DNA from: Rosenbergiella australiborealis
Lineage (GTDB): Bacteria; Pseudomonadota; Gammaproteobacteria; Enterobacterales; Enterobacteriaceae
Assembly (NCBI RefSeq): GCF_018494035.1
Contig: NZ_JABBFO010000004.1
Coordinates: 62,001 to 126,000 of the forward strand
Length of the DNA: 64,000 bases
Direction of reading: 5' to 3'
Positions 44,173 through 53,795 of the stretch are shown one piece after another. Position 1 is the first letter of the stretch, and the number at the start of each line of letters is the position of its first letter. Position numbers and translations under genes: made by a program. Under the pieces are notes generated by a model. That model did no database searches, was not told the DNA's origin, and saw only the letters and a program-made list of their open reading frames with translations.

Positions 44173-45131
44173 TAGTAACCTTGTTCCGTCAGCCATGTAC
44201 GCGCTTCAGCCAGTGATGTCATACGGCCACAGGCCACCAAGCAGCCGATAATTTGCTCACGAAGAGGCAATGGCACCGGGCATTTCTGATCGAGGACATC
44301 TTGTGTCCACGTCACCGTTGTCGCAATTTCTTTGTTCTCTGCCAAAGGCGTTTGGGCGGGTAAACCTCGGGACACTATTTCCGTAATCGTATTCTTTTCA
44401 TTATCAACGTATTGTATCGCGGAAGGACGCAGGGGATTAAGGTAAACCTCTCCCTCACAACCATTGGATACTAACGCTTTAGCCTGAATATCGAGAAAAA
44501 ATTGCGTCACTTTTGGTAAATATTCTGGATGAGAAACGCTGGTCAGTCTCACACCGGAATCGGCAGTAAAGGGAGAAATTAACTTAGCCAAGGTGTGGGC
44601 ACTATTGCGTAAGCCTAAATGCCAACGAAGGTCTAACTGCTTAGCCAGTGGAGGACACAACTTATCAATGGTCATAAAGGTGAATCCATTATCGACAATT
44701 TGTTGATAAGCCTGTTGATGATCCTGAGCTGGAAAAATCCCCATCGCTGCCAAAATTTCCGCCGTCGTGACTCGCGTTAGGTCATGATGAATTCCATGAA
44801 GAAACACCTTCACACCTAGTTTTTTCAGTAATAGTGCCAATAACGGTGTTACATTAGCTTGGCGACGCGCCCCATTATAGCTTGGAATGATAAGGGTGTG
44901 TGTCAACCCTGCCCATTGAGGGAGAAAAGCCTCCAGCGCACGGTAGAAGCCAAGTAGCTCCTCTTCCCCCTCACCTTTAATCCGTAGGGCAATTAAGATC
45001 GCGCCTAAAGAGAGGTCGTCCACTTCATCGGCTAATATCGCGCGATACAAGAATGTGGCATTGTCCTGATCAAGATGACGCGCATGGAGCTTGCCGCGCC
45101 CAATTTCTTTAATAATCTGTTTGATATCCAT
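44172..45131 (-). CDS. ybiB: YbiB, TrpD2-like nucleic-acid-binding protein
   Basis: Member of the anthranilate phosphoribosyltransferase fold that binds nucleic acids instead of acting in tryptophan synthesis; in E. coli it belongs to the LexA-regulated dinG-ybiB operon. 319 residues. N-terminal KQIIKEIGRGKLHARHLDQDNA and GAILIALRIKGEGEEELLGFYRA; core IPSYNGARRQANVTPLLALLLKKLGVKVFLHG and LGLRNSAHTLAKL. Eight bases after dinG and coupled to rlmF. Confidence 0.93.
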   Translation of the reverse strand: MDIKQIIKEIGRGKLHARHLDQDNATFLYRAILADEVDDLSLGAILIALRIKGEGEEELLGFYRALEAFLPQWAGLTHTLIIPSYNGARRQANVTPLLALLLKKLGVKVFLHGIHHDLTRVTTAEILAAMGIFPAQDHQQAYQQIVDNGFTFMTIDKLCPPLAKQLDLRWHLGLRNSAHTLAKLISPFTADSGVRLTSVSHPEYLPKVTQFFLDIQAKALVSNGCEGEVYLNPLRPSAIQYVDNEKNTITEIVSRGLPAQTPLAENKEIATTVTWTQDVLDQKCPVPLPLREQIIGCLVACGRMTSLAEARTWLTEQGY

Positions 45132-45139
45132 AAGTATCT

Positions 45140-47317
45140 CTATTTTCTCGGCACGCGGCGACCTGTCGCTTTCTTTTTTACTGTTGAAGACCTGCTACTC
45201 GCTTTACTCTCAGCAAATGTCGGTTGTTCAATCGGAAAAACCGGTAATGAGGCCAATAATCGACTGCCATAACGACGCGTTATTAACCGTCGATCATAAA
45301 TAATAATCTCACCATGACAATGATGACTGCGTATTAATCTTCCCACCTGCTGGATTAAGGTAAATGAGGCACTGGGCAGACTTTGGCTCTCAAAAGGATA
45401 GCGCTGTTTGCTCTTGAGCCACTCACCTTCCGTTACTATGACAGGACTATCAATGGGTGCAAAAGCAATTTTGTGAATATGTACGGCAGTCAATAGGTCA
45501 CCTTTAAGATCAAGACCTTCAGCGAAAGACTGTAAGCCGACCAAGATACTTTGCTGACCGGCAAGGACCCGTTCACGATGCAGCTCGATTAACCTTGTAC
45601 GCGGTTGATCACCTTGCACTAACATCGATAACCGCTTATCCACGAGTAGCATCACGAATTGCTGTAAGGCTCGCATGCTTGAAAAAAGCACTAACACCCC
45701 TAAATGGGGTGTAGTCGATAAGGTTTGGCGAAAGATACCGGCCATTTCCTTCAAATGCTCTGCTTCATGCTGAAAATCAGGCTCATACCGCATTTGAGGG
45801 ATCACCAGCTTACCCTGCTCAGCATGATTAAAGGGGCTATCCAAACAAACAAACCGATCTGTCGCCTTCTCGTTCAACCCGGAAAGTTCTTGAAAACGAT
45901 TAAAGGTGTTTAGACTCCGAAGCGTCGCCGACGTCAAAATAGTGTGAGGCACTTTTGACCAAAGAATATTTTCAAGTTGGGTGCTGACGCGTATTCCTGC
46001 ACAATGAAACCAGAGCTGCGGCTTCTCTTCACCCTGCTCAAGCGTTGCCCATTTGGAAACAGGGGCGCCGGAGAGTTGGCGTAAAGCCGCTAGCCGCCAT
46101 AACTTTGCCTGTGCTTCAAAATGTGCAAAAAATCGGTTGAGTTGTAACATCCCGCGATGGATTCTGACCATATCGGCTTTTCCCGTTTGCTCAGCGAGGA
46201 AATTCAGGAGGTTTTCACAAGTCGCTCGAAGTGCATCGTAAAGTTTATAAAGCTGTTCGCACTGTGCATGTAAAGGCTCAGGCAGCTCTCCCATCACAAA
46301 ACGATGACTGGCTTCTGGGATAGGGTGAAGTAACGGATAAAGTGACTGAGCAAAAGCGTTAAGCAGCTCATCAATCATTTCGCGGTGGGCCACTAATCGC
46401 TCTGGTTTTGCCAATGCGGGGGGGGATTTTAGGGTAAATTGTGCACTGATTTGCTCGACCGCTTTAGCGAATAGATCCAATTGCAACGCTAAAGCGGCAG
46501 GCGTAATCTCAGCACTGGTTTCTAATGCATCTCGTGCGACATCGGGGAGATGATGCCCTTCATCCATGATAAGGAGAATATCTTTAGCCGGTGGAAGAAC
46601 AGAATCACTTTCCAGCGCCGCCATCACTAAAGCATGATTAGTGATGACCACATCGACGTTATCAATATCCCGCCGTGCGGTAAAAAATGGGCAATCTTTA
46701 TACCATTGACAGTGGTGGGCCAAACAGTGTGTTTTATCGGTTGAGAGACGTAACCACAATGCGTCACTAATATTTTCAGGATAATGGTCACGTACCCCAT
46801 CCCAACTGCCTTTATCCAGCGCCGTTTGTAATTGCTCGCACTGGCGCTGTTCCGCAGGAGTAAGAGTACCAGGAGCTTGACGAGTGAGGGTGTCATCGCC
46901 CATCAAATAGAGCAGATCAGGCTGACTATTGTCCCCAGTAAAGTAAAGATTACGCGGGCACACATAACGCCTGCGACCAAAAGCGGTGGTGTAGGTAAGA
47001 TCAGGAATGAAACTTTTTAGTAAAGGAAGATCTTTTCGATAAATTTGGTCTTGTAATGCTACGTTAGCCGTACTCACTACAAGGGTTTTCTTCTCTTCAC
47101 GACTCACTGCTATTCCGGGGAGTAAGTAAGAAAGCGTTTTCCCGACACCCGTCGGGGCTTCAATAGCAAGATGGCGCCCGGAATCCCCCGCTAATGTTTT
47201 TGCCACTTCCGCCATCATCTGACGCTGTGCAAGGCGAGGGATAAAATCGTCCACACTCCGTTGGAGTTTTTTATACCAATCGCTGATCTGCGTTTTAATT
47301 GCTGAAGTAAGTGCCAT
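45140..47317 (-). CDS. dinG: ATP-dependent DNA helicase DinG
   Basis: XPD-like superfamily 2 helicase with an iron-sulfur cluster, unwinding R-loops and D-loops in SOS and replication-transcription conflicts. 725 residues from ATG 47317 (MALTSAIKTQ); the TTG at 47326 is unlikely. Walker A EAPTGVGKT, cluster ligands C120, C198, C203 and C209, DEGH box IMDEGHHLPD, and motif VI IQQVGRLIRS. I could not confirm a LexA box upstream. Confidence 0.96.
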   Translation of the reverse strand: MALTSAIKTQISDWYKKLQRSVDDFIPRLAQRQMMAEVAKTLAGDSGRHLAIEAPTGVGKTLSYLLPGIAVSREEKKTLVVSTANVALQDQIYRKDLPLLKSFIPDLTYTTAFGRRRYVCPRNLYFTGDNSQPDLLYLMGDDTLTRQAPGTLTPAEQRQCEQLQTALDKGSWDGVRDHYPENISDALWLRLSTDKTHCLAHHCQWYKDCPFFTARRDIDNVDVVITNHALVMAALESDSVLPPAKDILLIMDEGHHLPDVARDALETSAEITPAALALQLDLFAKAVEQISAQFTLKSPPALAKPERLVAHREMIDELLNAFAQSLYPLLHPIPEASHRFVMGELPEPLHAQCEQLYKLYDALRATCENLLNFLAEQTGKADMVRIHRGMLQLNRFFAHFEAQAKLWRLAALRQLSGAPVSKWATLEQGEEKPQLWFHCAGIRVSTQLENILWSKVPHTILTSATLRSLNTFNRFQELSGLNEKATDRFVCLDSPFNHAEQGKLVIPQMRYEPDFQHEAEHLKEMAGIFRQTLSTTPHLGVLVLFSSMRALQQFVMLLVDKRLSMLVQGDQPRTRLIELHRERVLAGQQSILVGLQSFAEGLDLKGDLLTAVHIHKIAFAPIDSPVIVTEGEWLKSKQRYPFESQSLPSASFTLIQQVGRLIRSHHCHGEIIIYDRRLITRRYGSRLLASLPVFPIEQPTFAESKASSRSSTVKKKATGRRVPRK

Positions 47318-47396
47318 AACTGCCAATATTTGATTGAAACTGCCTGTATTTTTACACAGTATTCTTTCAACGTCAGTAAATGACCAAACTATTTTA

Positions 47397-47924
47397 TCAC
47401 TGACTTGATAAGTAAAGCGCCATTAAGGTTGTGGCTTGCAGTTCACCTTCGGTGGAAAGTGCATAATTAGGAATTTCCCCTACCTGCCGCCACCCTAATG
47501 ATTGGTAAAATGGCACGGTGATATCATTACTTCGAGTATCAAGCAGTAATAATTTTAGCCCTTGCTTTTCTGCCTCATGGGTGACTGACTGCATCAATTT
47601 TCGCGCGATCCCTTGACCACGCCACGACGCGCTAACGATAAGTTTAAACACTTCGCCACGGTGTCGACCATTCAATTTCTGACAGACTTCCAGTCCGACT
47701 ACGCCGACAATATGATTGTCCACAAATGCGCAATAGAGCTGTATATGTCCTGCCGTTAAGCCGTGGTCAATTTGCTGCCAATAATGAGACATTTCCTTAA
47801 GCTGCTGCGCTGCATCCGTGAAACCAATACTCGCCCCCAAGCTCACGGCTTCTTGAAGAATCGCGGTAAGTTGTTCGAGGGTTTCAGCTGCAAGAGGGGC
47901 TTTTATTTGGGAAATGATCATCAT
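47397..47924 (-). CDS. GNAT family N-acetyltransferase
   Basis: Acetyl-CoA-dependent acyltransferase of unknown substrate. About 175 residues from ATG 47924 (MMIISQIKAPLAAETLE). Acetyl-CoA pyrophosphate loop RGQGIARKLMQ preceded by VFKLIVSASW, and the C-terminal DITVPFYQSLGWRQVGEIPNYAL pattern typical of GNAT folds. The next gene on the same strand is dinG, 79 bp away. I do not recognise a named orthologue. Confidence 0.85.
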   Translation of the reverse strand: MMIISQIKAPLAAETLEQLTAILQEAVSLGASIGFTDAAQQLKEMSHYWQQIDHGLTAGHIQLYCAFVDNHIVGVVGLEVCQKLNGRHRGEVFKLIVSASWRGQGIARKLMQSVTHEAEKQGLKLLLLDTRSNDITVPFYQSLGWRQVGEIPNYALSTEGELQATTLMALYLSSQ

Positions 47925-48067
47925 TACCAGCTTAAAAAGGTAAAAACTAGCCATTTATCAACGCTAAAGATAATAGTATTTTCTTATCAATCGTGGTGAA
48001 GAGATGGAGACTTTATTGATCACATTGATAAGAGTATGATTTAACGAAATAACGTTGAGACGTCCCT

Positions 48068-48172
48068 ATGAATTCAAAAAAACTCTTTTTTATTATCCTT
48101 TTTATCATTATGGCGCTCGGTGGAATTGGCGGCGTGGCGTTAATAGGTTACTCGATTGTTATCGGGAAATAA
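48068..48172 (+). CDS. yohO: Small membrane protein of the YohO/UPF0387 family
   Basis: 34 residues: a basic start (MNSKK) then one hydrophobic helix with FIIMALGGIGGVALIGYSIVI. The central MALGGIGGVxLxGY is, from memory, the hallmark of E. coli YohO, a single-span inner-membrane peptide of unknown function. GAGA lies seven bases before the ATG. Divergent from the GNAT gene and convergent with idi. In E. coli yohO lies in the same chromosomal region as bglX, which follows closely here as well. Confidence 0.72.
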   Translation: MNSKKLFFIILFIIMALGGIGGVALIGYSIVIGK

Positions 48173-48177
48173 TGTTG

Positions 48178-48196
48178 AGGGCGCTGACTGCGCCCT
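48178..48196. other. Hairpin between yohO and idi
   Basis: AGGGCGC (48178-48184), loop TGACT, GCGCCCT (48190-48196). It overlaps the idi stop region. No T tract, so a weak convergent terminator at best. Confidence 0.5.
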
Positions 48197-48719
48197 AGGC
48201 AACTAATGCTAATTGCTTCACGATACGAGGGAATGTCGTTTTAAACCACGGGGTAAATCGTTCTGGGTAAGCGGCCAATTCTTGTTCAATCTCAGGTAAT
48301 GAAGCGAAGCGATAGTTTTCCGCTTCTTCGGGATTAAGAATAGGTAATTGTTCGGTATACCCCATAAAAATATGCCCATATTCATGCTCGACCAAGCCAT
48401 CAGTGACCGGCAAGTTGTAGTACGTTTGCGTCACTTTCGTTAAGGTCAATGATAGTCCCATCTCCTCACCCAGGCGTCGTTCAGCGGCATGTTGGGTATT
48501 TTCGTTAGGAAACGGATGACCACAGCACGTGTTACTCCATAGACCACCGCAATGGTATTTACTCAACGCACGCTGTTGTAGCATTAATTGCTGTTGTGAA
48601 TTGAAAACATAGACCGTAATTGCACGATGAAGTAGTCCTTTACGATGCGCTTCTAACTTTTCCATCTTACCTAACGGGTTATCTTGTTCATCGACGAGAA
48701 TAACTTCAATATTGTCCAT
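48195..48719 (-). CDS. idi: Isopentenyl-diphosphate delta-isomerase, type 1
   Basis: Interconverts IPP and DMAPP, balancing the isoprenoid precursors from the MEP pathway; cytoplasmic Nudix-fold enzyme. About 174 residues. ATG 48719 (MDNIEVILVDEQ) is preferred, because AGGA then lies nine bases upstream; ATG 48728 is possible. Active-site Cys in SNTCCGHP, Nudix-like EERRLGEEMGL-type segment ERRLGEEMG, and catalytic Glu in EHEYGHIF. In E. coli idi is far from bglX. Confidence 0.95.
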   Translation of the reverse strand: MDNIEVILVDEQDNPLGKMEKLEAHRKGLLHRAITVYVFNSQQQLMLQQRALSKYHCGGLWSNTCCGHPFPNENTQHAAERRLGEEMGLSLTLTKVTQTYYNLPVTDGLVEHEYGHIFMGYTEQLPILNPEEAENYRFASLPEIEQELAAYPERFTPWFKTTFPRIVKQLALVA

Positions 48720-48780
48720 ACCTTTCATTCCTGCTTTGACTGCATCAAATAGGCTAAGTGTAGCAGTCTTATCGAAAAGA

Positions 48781-48806
48781 AAGCTGCTTGATCAAACAAG
48801 CAGCTT
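48781..48806 (-). terminator. Intrinsic terminator of bglX
   Basis: AAGCTGCTTG (48781-48790) and CAAGCAGCTT (48797-48806) form a ten-base stem; on the minus strand TTTCTTTTC follows. Lies 18 bases after the bglX stop. Confidence 0.85.
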
Positions 48807-48823
48807 AATTAAAGTGATGCGTT

Positions 48824-51127
48824 TTATTTCTGATAAGTAAAGGCTTTATCTTCTGTGTGGACAGAATCGGTGCCTATCATCACAATAAATTCACCAGGTT
48901 CTGCAACATACTTCATTTCCTGATTCCAGAAGCTTAAGTCATCTTTATCAAGGGTAAAACTCACCGTTTTTGACTCGCCCGGCTGTAGCATCACTTTTTG
49001 AAAACCTTTTAGCTCTTTAACAGGACGGCTAATCGAGGCAACAGGATCGCGAAGATAGAGCTGAACGATCGTCGCACCTGCAACTTTCCCGCTATTGGTA
49101 ACCGTCACTGACGCCACGATTTTCCCATTCGCCATCATCGTGTTTGATGAGAATGTGATCGGCGAAAAGGTAAATTCGGTGTAGCTTAATCCATAGCCAA
49201 AAGGATAAAGCGGGCTATTATCAATATCAAAATAGTGCGAGGTGTATTTGTTAGGATGCGTATAATCGTAAGGACGACCTGTCGGTAAATGATTGTAATA
49301 CAGAGGGAGCTGTCCCACTGAACGTGGGAAAGTCACCGGTAATTTCCCTGAAGGGTTTTTATCGCCAAACAATATATCACTGATAGCGTGTCCCCCTTCG
49401 GTGCCACTAAACCACGTTTCTAACACGGCCTCTGCCTGCTGGTCTTGCTGCGTAATATCCAGCGCACGTCCGTTCATTAACACTAAGACAATCGGTTTTC
49501 CTGTTGATTTAATCGTATCAATCAATTCACGTTGTGCCTGCGGAATCCGAATATCACTGCGGCTAGAAGCCTCGTGGGCCATACCTTGTGACTCTCCCAC
49601 CGCCATTACTACGACATCGGCTTTTTTCGCAGTAGCAATGGCTTCATCACGCAATTGCTGAGGACTGCGAGTATCAACTTGAATGGCTGCGTCGTAGAGA
49701 TTTAAGAAGTCCTGCACTTTCTTGTTATCTGTGATATTTGCGCCCTTGGCATACAGTAACGTGGCTTTACCTGCCACCGCTTCGCGCATACCTTGCAGCA
49801 AGGTAATGGATTGTTTGGCAACCCCCGCGGCTGACCAACTGCCCATGATGTCACGTTGGCTATCGGCTAACGGCCCGATTAATGCAATAGTCCCTTGTTT
49901 TTTAAGCGGTAAAATATGATGCCAGTTTTTAAGTAATACGATGCTCTGCACCGCAACATCTCTTGCTTGTGCGCGGTGCAGCCGATCTTCAGCGTTGGTA
50001 TCCTGAGGATCACTGCCCGCAGCGCCAATATGACTGTAGGGATCACGGAATAACCCCATATCATACTTTACGTTCAATACATGGCGAGCGGCATTATCAA
50101 TTTCAGCCTGAGTTACTGCTCCACTTTTCACTAAGCCAGGCAAATATTGGCTGTAATATTGATCGCTCATACTCATATCAATACCAGCTTTAATGGCGAT
50201 ACGTACTGCATCCGCAGGATCCTTCGCCACACCGTGATTAATCAGTTCTTTAATCGCACCATGATCACTAATGGTGATCCCTTTAAAATGCCACTGATCA
50301 CGAAGAAGATCGGTTAATAGCCAGTGATTAGCCGTAGCAGGTACACCATTAATAGAATTTAACGAGACCATTACACCACCACTGCCGGCTTGTAAGGCGG
50401 CTTTATAAGGCGGTAAATAGTGCTGAAACATTTGCTGAGGGCTCATATCAACACTGTTGTATTCCCTGCCCCCTTCTACAGCCCCATATAAGGCGAAGTG
50501 CTTGACACTCGTCATCACAGAGTCACGATCTGCAGGACTTTTTCCCTGCATCGCCTCAACCATGGTTTTACCCATAATTGAGGTAAGATAAGTGTCTTCA
50601 CCAAATCCTTCTGAGCTTCGACCCCAACGCGGTTCATGACTCACATCGACCATCGGTGCCCATGTCATATTCAATCCATCTTGTGCCGCTTCCAAGGCGG
50701 AAATGCGCCCTACTGTGCTAACGGCTTGAGTATCCCAACTTGCTGCGAGTCCGAGGGGAATAGGAAAGATGGTGCGCTGTCCATGAACAACATCATAGGC
50801 AAAGAATAAGGGAATTTTCAGACGACTAAGTTGCATCACTTGGTCTTGCATGATGCGAATATCCGGACGTGTGACCGTATTAAAGATCGCCCCCACTTGC
50901 CCTTTTTCAATCATCTCTTTCACTGCCGATTTAGGCGTATCCGGCCCAACACTGATCAGTCGTAGTTGCCCAATTTTTTCGTCCAGCGTCATTTTTTTAA
51001 GCAGAGATGAGACGTATTGATCCCGTTGGCTAGTATTGGGTTTTATGGGCGTTGGAGGCTCTGCAAAGAGCGTTGCTGAAAAAAGCGCTATAGGTAACAC
51101 AAAACTTCGTGGAAACATCGATTTCAT
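48824..51127 (-). CDS. bglX: Periplasmic beta-glucosidase BglX (GH3)
   Basis: Glycoside hydrolase family 3 enzyme in the periplasm. 767 residues from ATG 51127; the frame beginning at 51133 uses TTG. Signal peptide MKSMFPRSFVLPIALFSATLFA. GH3 N-terminal barrel with VGAIFNTV, GLNMTWAPMVDVSHEPRWGRSSEGFGED, SVKHFALYGAVEGGREYN and nucleophile Asp in GITISDHGAIKE; then the C-terminal sandwich with GSWSAAG, GMAHEASSRSDI, and a fibronectin III-like domain at the end. Confidence 0.96.
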   Translation of the reverse strand: MKSMFPRSFVLPIALFSATLFAEPPTPIKPNTSQRDQYVSSLLKKMTLDEKIGQLRLISVGPDTPKSAVKEMIEKGQVGAIFNTVTRPDIRIMQDQVMQLSRLKIPLFFAYDVVHGQRTIFPIPLGLAASWDTQAVSTVGRISALEAAQDGLNMTWAPMVDVSHEPRWGRSSEGFGEDTYLTSIMGKTMVEAMQGKSPADRDSVMTSVKHFALYGAVEGGREYNSVDMSPQQMFQHYLPPYKAALQAGSGGVMVSLNSINGVPATANHWLLTDLLRDQWHFKGITISDHGAIKELINHGVAKDPADAVRIAIKAGIDMSMSDQYYSQYLPGLVKSGAVTQAEIDNAARHVLNVKYDMGLFRDPYSHIGAAGSDPQDTNAEDRLHRAQARDVAVQSIVLLKNWHHILPLKKQGTIALIGPLADSQRDIMGSWSAAGVAKQSITLLQGMREAVAGKATLLYAKGANITDNKKVQDFLNLYDAAIQVDTRSPQQLRDEAIATAKKADVVVMAVGESQGMAHEASSRSDIRIPQAQRELIDTIKSTGKPIVLVLMNGRALDITQQDQQAEAVLETWFSGTEGGHAISDILFGDKNPSGKLPVTFPRSVGQLPLYYNHLPTGRPYDYTHPNKYTSHYFDIDNSPLYPFGYGLSYTEFTFSPITFSSNTMMANGKIVASVTVTNSGKVAGATIVQLYLRDPVASISRPVKELKGFQKVMLQPGESKTVSFTLDKDDLSFWNQEMKYVAEPGEFIVMIGTDSVHTEDKAFTYQK

Positions 51128-51219
51128 TAACAATTCTCTTTGAGATAGAAACCACCAGTGTTGCGCTGATGGAAGAAGATGATTGAGTAATGATAATGTC
51201 AGAATCTTGTAAAAAAGAG

Positions 51220-51264
51220 AAAAAAATTTAAGAGCGGCACGCGCTTAAGCGTTGTGCCACTCTT
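51220..51264 (-). terminator. Intrinsic terminator of the DUF3772 channel gene
   Basis: TAAGAG-GGCAC arms at 51229-51240 pair with GTGCC-CTCTT at 51254-51263 with one mismatch and a GCGC/GCGT inner stem. On the minus strand a run of T from 51227 down to 51220 follows. Strong and well placed after the stop at 51282. Confidence 0.85.
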
Positions 51265-51281
51265 ACTGATTATGACGATCG

Positions 51282-53696
51282 TTAAGGGTTGTCGCTCTCT
51301 AAGGGTTTTTGCTCAATCACCATCGTTTGCGGCGAAGAGAGCGCTATACGCGCTTCACGTAATCTGACCAACACCTCAAACAGCAGCTCACTGCGTGTCG
51401 AGGAGATTAAGCGCTGTGAACTGACATTACCCGTGACACTTAACAAAATACCTTGGGCAGAGAGGTCTTTAAAGCTCACAGAAGGCGCAGGAGTATCTAA
51501 GATTTTATCATTATCAGCAAAGGCGCCTAATAAAATTTCCTTCACTTTTACCGGATCAATATCCAATGGAAACGTTAAAGGAATGGTCACAACGCCTTGT
51601 GCATTACCCATTGTAGCGTTACGCACATTTTGGGAGATAAATTGTGAGTTAGGTACAATTACTGTCGATTTATCCGTTAACAATATTTCAGTAGCACGAA
51701 CATTAATACGACGAATGTCCCCTTCTATTCCACTGATCGTAACAAGATCACCGACCTTCACTGGACGTTCCGTCAAAAGAATAAGTCCTGAGATAAAGTT
51801 TTTAACAATCTCTTGAAGACCAAAACCGATCCCTACTGACAGTGCGCTGACGATCCAAGCCAGTTTATTCCATTGCACACCAATGGCTGACAACGTCATC
51901 AATAGGACTAATACAAAGCCAATATTACTAAATAAGGTGACCAGTGACACTCGCATACCATCATCCATCGTGGTCTGCGGTAAGAAATCACTGTCCAACC
52001 AATTGCGTATCGAACGGACAACGTAAATCCCAGCAATAAAGGTGACAAGAGCCATAATCACATGCGAGGGGACTAAGTTGAGTTTTTCTAATCCACGTCC
52101 TGCAAAAAAGTCGATAATACGACTGAGAATTTCACTAGGACTTGATGAAGAGATCGTGCCATTCATCAATAATAAAATCAGCATGATGATCAGCGCTGAC
52201 TTAAATAGCCCAGAGAATAGACTGCCCAATTGCAGTAAGGTTTTTTCACTTAAATTCAGTGAACGGATGACGAGTTTTCCTGGGGCGCTGTTCGTCGAAA
52301 ATATAACCTGACAACTATCGATAACTAACGCATGGAGGAAATAAAAGGTACTAAATAAAATACCTACCCAAATAACCTCATAGCTTAAATAGCGGGCTAG
52401 ACCGACATAACCAATCACTAAACAGATAAGAATAATAATGCCAGTCAAAATCAGCGCAATATCCACCAGCCCGGCAATACGCGAACGCTCAACGTCTTCA
52501 CCTTTTACCGTAATTTCCCGGCGAATGCGTCGTGTCCGTATGACCATCATCAGACAGAGTAGAGCAATTAAGAGTGCCGTTAGCCCATTACCGAATATTG
52601 TCGTATTAACACTGGTTTCTATAGCCCGATTGAAGGCCTCTAATCCTTGAAAGATAAACACCAATGTTGCCACAACAATCGGGAAAGGTTTTAACGCCTT
52701 CGCTAAATCGTCATTAATGACGGGTAAACGCCAACTCGGACGACGCGTCGAAAGGAATGCACGCCCTAGCCCTGCAATGAGTCCAGCGAGAACGCTCTGA
52801 AACACGAGACTTGACACCAAATCACTGACATCGTCGGCCACGTCCGGATGACGAGCAAAAGCTAAAGCGAGAAAGTTACAACAAAGCGTAATTGCTAACA
52901 GTGTTGTTACCGCAATGGCACAGGCTAAAAAGCTACGGCGCAGTCGACCTTCGGACAGTTTATTGATACTTACCCAAGCTAAAAACTCTTCCATATAGCG
53001 ACGGCCGAGGGCCATCACCAGTACCGCGGCAATAAACCACATGACGGTACCAAAGCGATAGCCGGGCGAGAAAGAGAGAAGAACGCTTTGCTTAAGATCA
53101 TCCGCGAAAGCAACAATTTTTGGCCCATCAATGGGATTGTTGTAAAGCGGTTGCCAGAATTTAGCCGATAACACACTCCCCGTGTTTAGACTCACTTGGT
53201 TTTTTAAACGGTCACGCCGTAAATTAAGAATTTGTGAGGAAAGAACGTTAACACCATTTTGTAACGCATTCGCTTGTTTAATTTGATCATCTAAACGGGC
53301 TTTTTGCGCCAATAATTGACGCCTTTTGGTTGTGACATCAGCCGTCTCTTTTACTCCACTCCCTGGTTGAGGAGCGGGACCCAGTACGGCAAGTTGGGCA
53401 TCGACCTGTTGGCTTTGCGGAACGAGGCTTTGTACTAAAGTGTTAGCATTTTCACCAAGCTCAACCGCCATATCATTCAGTTCACCTAGCTGAGTCTCAT
53501 CCGTGACATCTGAAACTTGCCCTTTGATTTTATCCAAGACTACTTGCATCTTAGGTAATTCAACCGCGGGATCTACCTGAGTTGCTGAAGAACTACTGCT
53601 CTGATCAGTGTTATCATCCGCCATCACTGCGGTAAGCGGTGCCCATAATGCAAACAGTATGCAGAGTAACGTTGAGACTTTTTTGAAACTACTCAT
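51282..53696 (-). CDS. MscS-family mechanosensitive channel with DUF3772 domain
   Basis: Large member of the MscS channels that open under membrane tension. 804 residues. Signal peptide MSSFKKVSTLLCILFALWAPLTAVMA; a periplasmic coiled DUF3772 region (about 30-190) with AKFWQPLYNNP; about ten membrane helices (220-620); pore helix WIVSALSVGIGFGLQEIVKNFISGLILL at about 640; then the MscS beta domain VKVGDLVTISGIEGDIRRINVRATEI and a C-terminal portal domain. Not MscS, MscK or MscM of E. coli. No annotated partner next to it; bglX is 154 bp downstream. Confidence 0.88.
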   Translation of the reverse strand: MSSFKKVSTLLCILFALWAPLTAVMADDNTDQSSSSSATQVDPAVELPKMQVVLDKIKGQVSDVTDETQLGELNDMAVELGENANTLVQSLVPQSQQVDAQLAVLGPAPQPGSGVKETADVTTKRRQLLAQKARLDDQIKQANALQNGVNVLSSQILNLRRDRLKNQVSLNTGSVLSAKFWQPLYNNPIDGPKIVAFADDLKQSVLLSFSPGYRFGTVMWFIAAVLVMALGRRYMEEFLAWVSINKLSEGRLRRSFLACAIAVTTLLAITLCCNFLALAFARHPDVADDVSDLVSSLVFQSVLAGLIAGLGRAFLSTRRPSWRLPVINDDLAKALKPFPIVVATLVFIFQGLEAFNRAIETSVNTTIFGNGLTALLIALLCLMMVIRTRRIRREITVKGEDVERSRIAGLVDIALILTGIIILICLVIGYVGLARYLSYEVIWVGILFSTFYFLHALVIDSCQVIFSTNSAPGKLVIRSLNLSEKTLLQLGSLFSGLFKSALIIMLILLLMNGTISSSSPSEILSRIIDFFAGRGLEKLNLVPSHVIMALVTFIAGIYVVRSIRNWLDSDFLPQTTMDDGMRVSLVTLFSNIGFVLVLLMTLSAIGVQWNKLAWIVSALSVGIGFGLQEIVKNFISGLILLTERPVKVGDLVTISGIEGDIRRINVRATEILLTDKSTVIVPNSQFISQNVRNATMGNAQGVVTIPLTFPLDIDPVKVKEILLGAFADNDKILDTPAPSVSFKDLSAQGILLSVTGNVSSQRLISSTRSELLFEVLVRLREARIALSSPQTMVIEQKPLESDNP

Positions 53697-53795
53697 AGAT
53701 ATTCCTAAATTTCTTAACTAGAGTCGCTACTACCAAGTATAGGAAGGGGTGACCTTTATGCCCACAAACACGGTCACCGAGAATAGCTAAAGGTC

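Noticed and set aside
51289-51816. 175-codon plus-strand frame opposite the DUF3772 channel gene
   Set aside because: Lies wholly within the conserved MscS domain on the other strand; no recognisable motifs and composition typical of an antisense frame.
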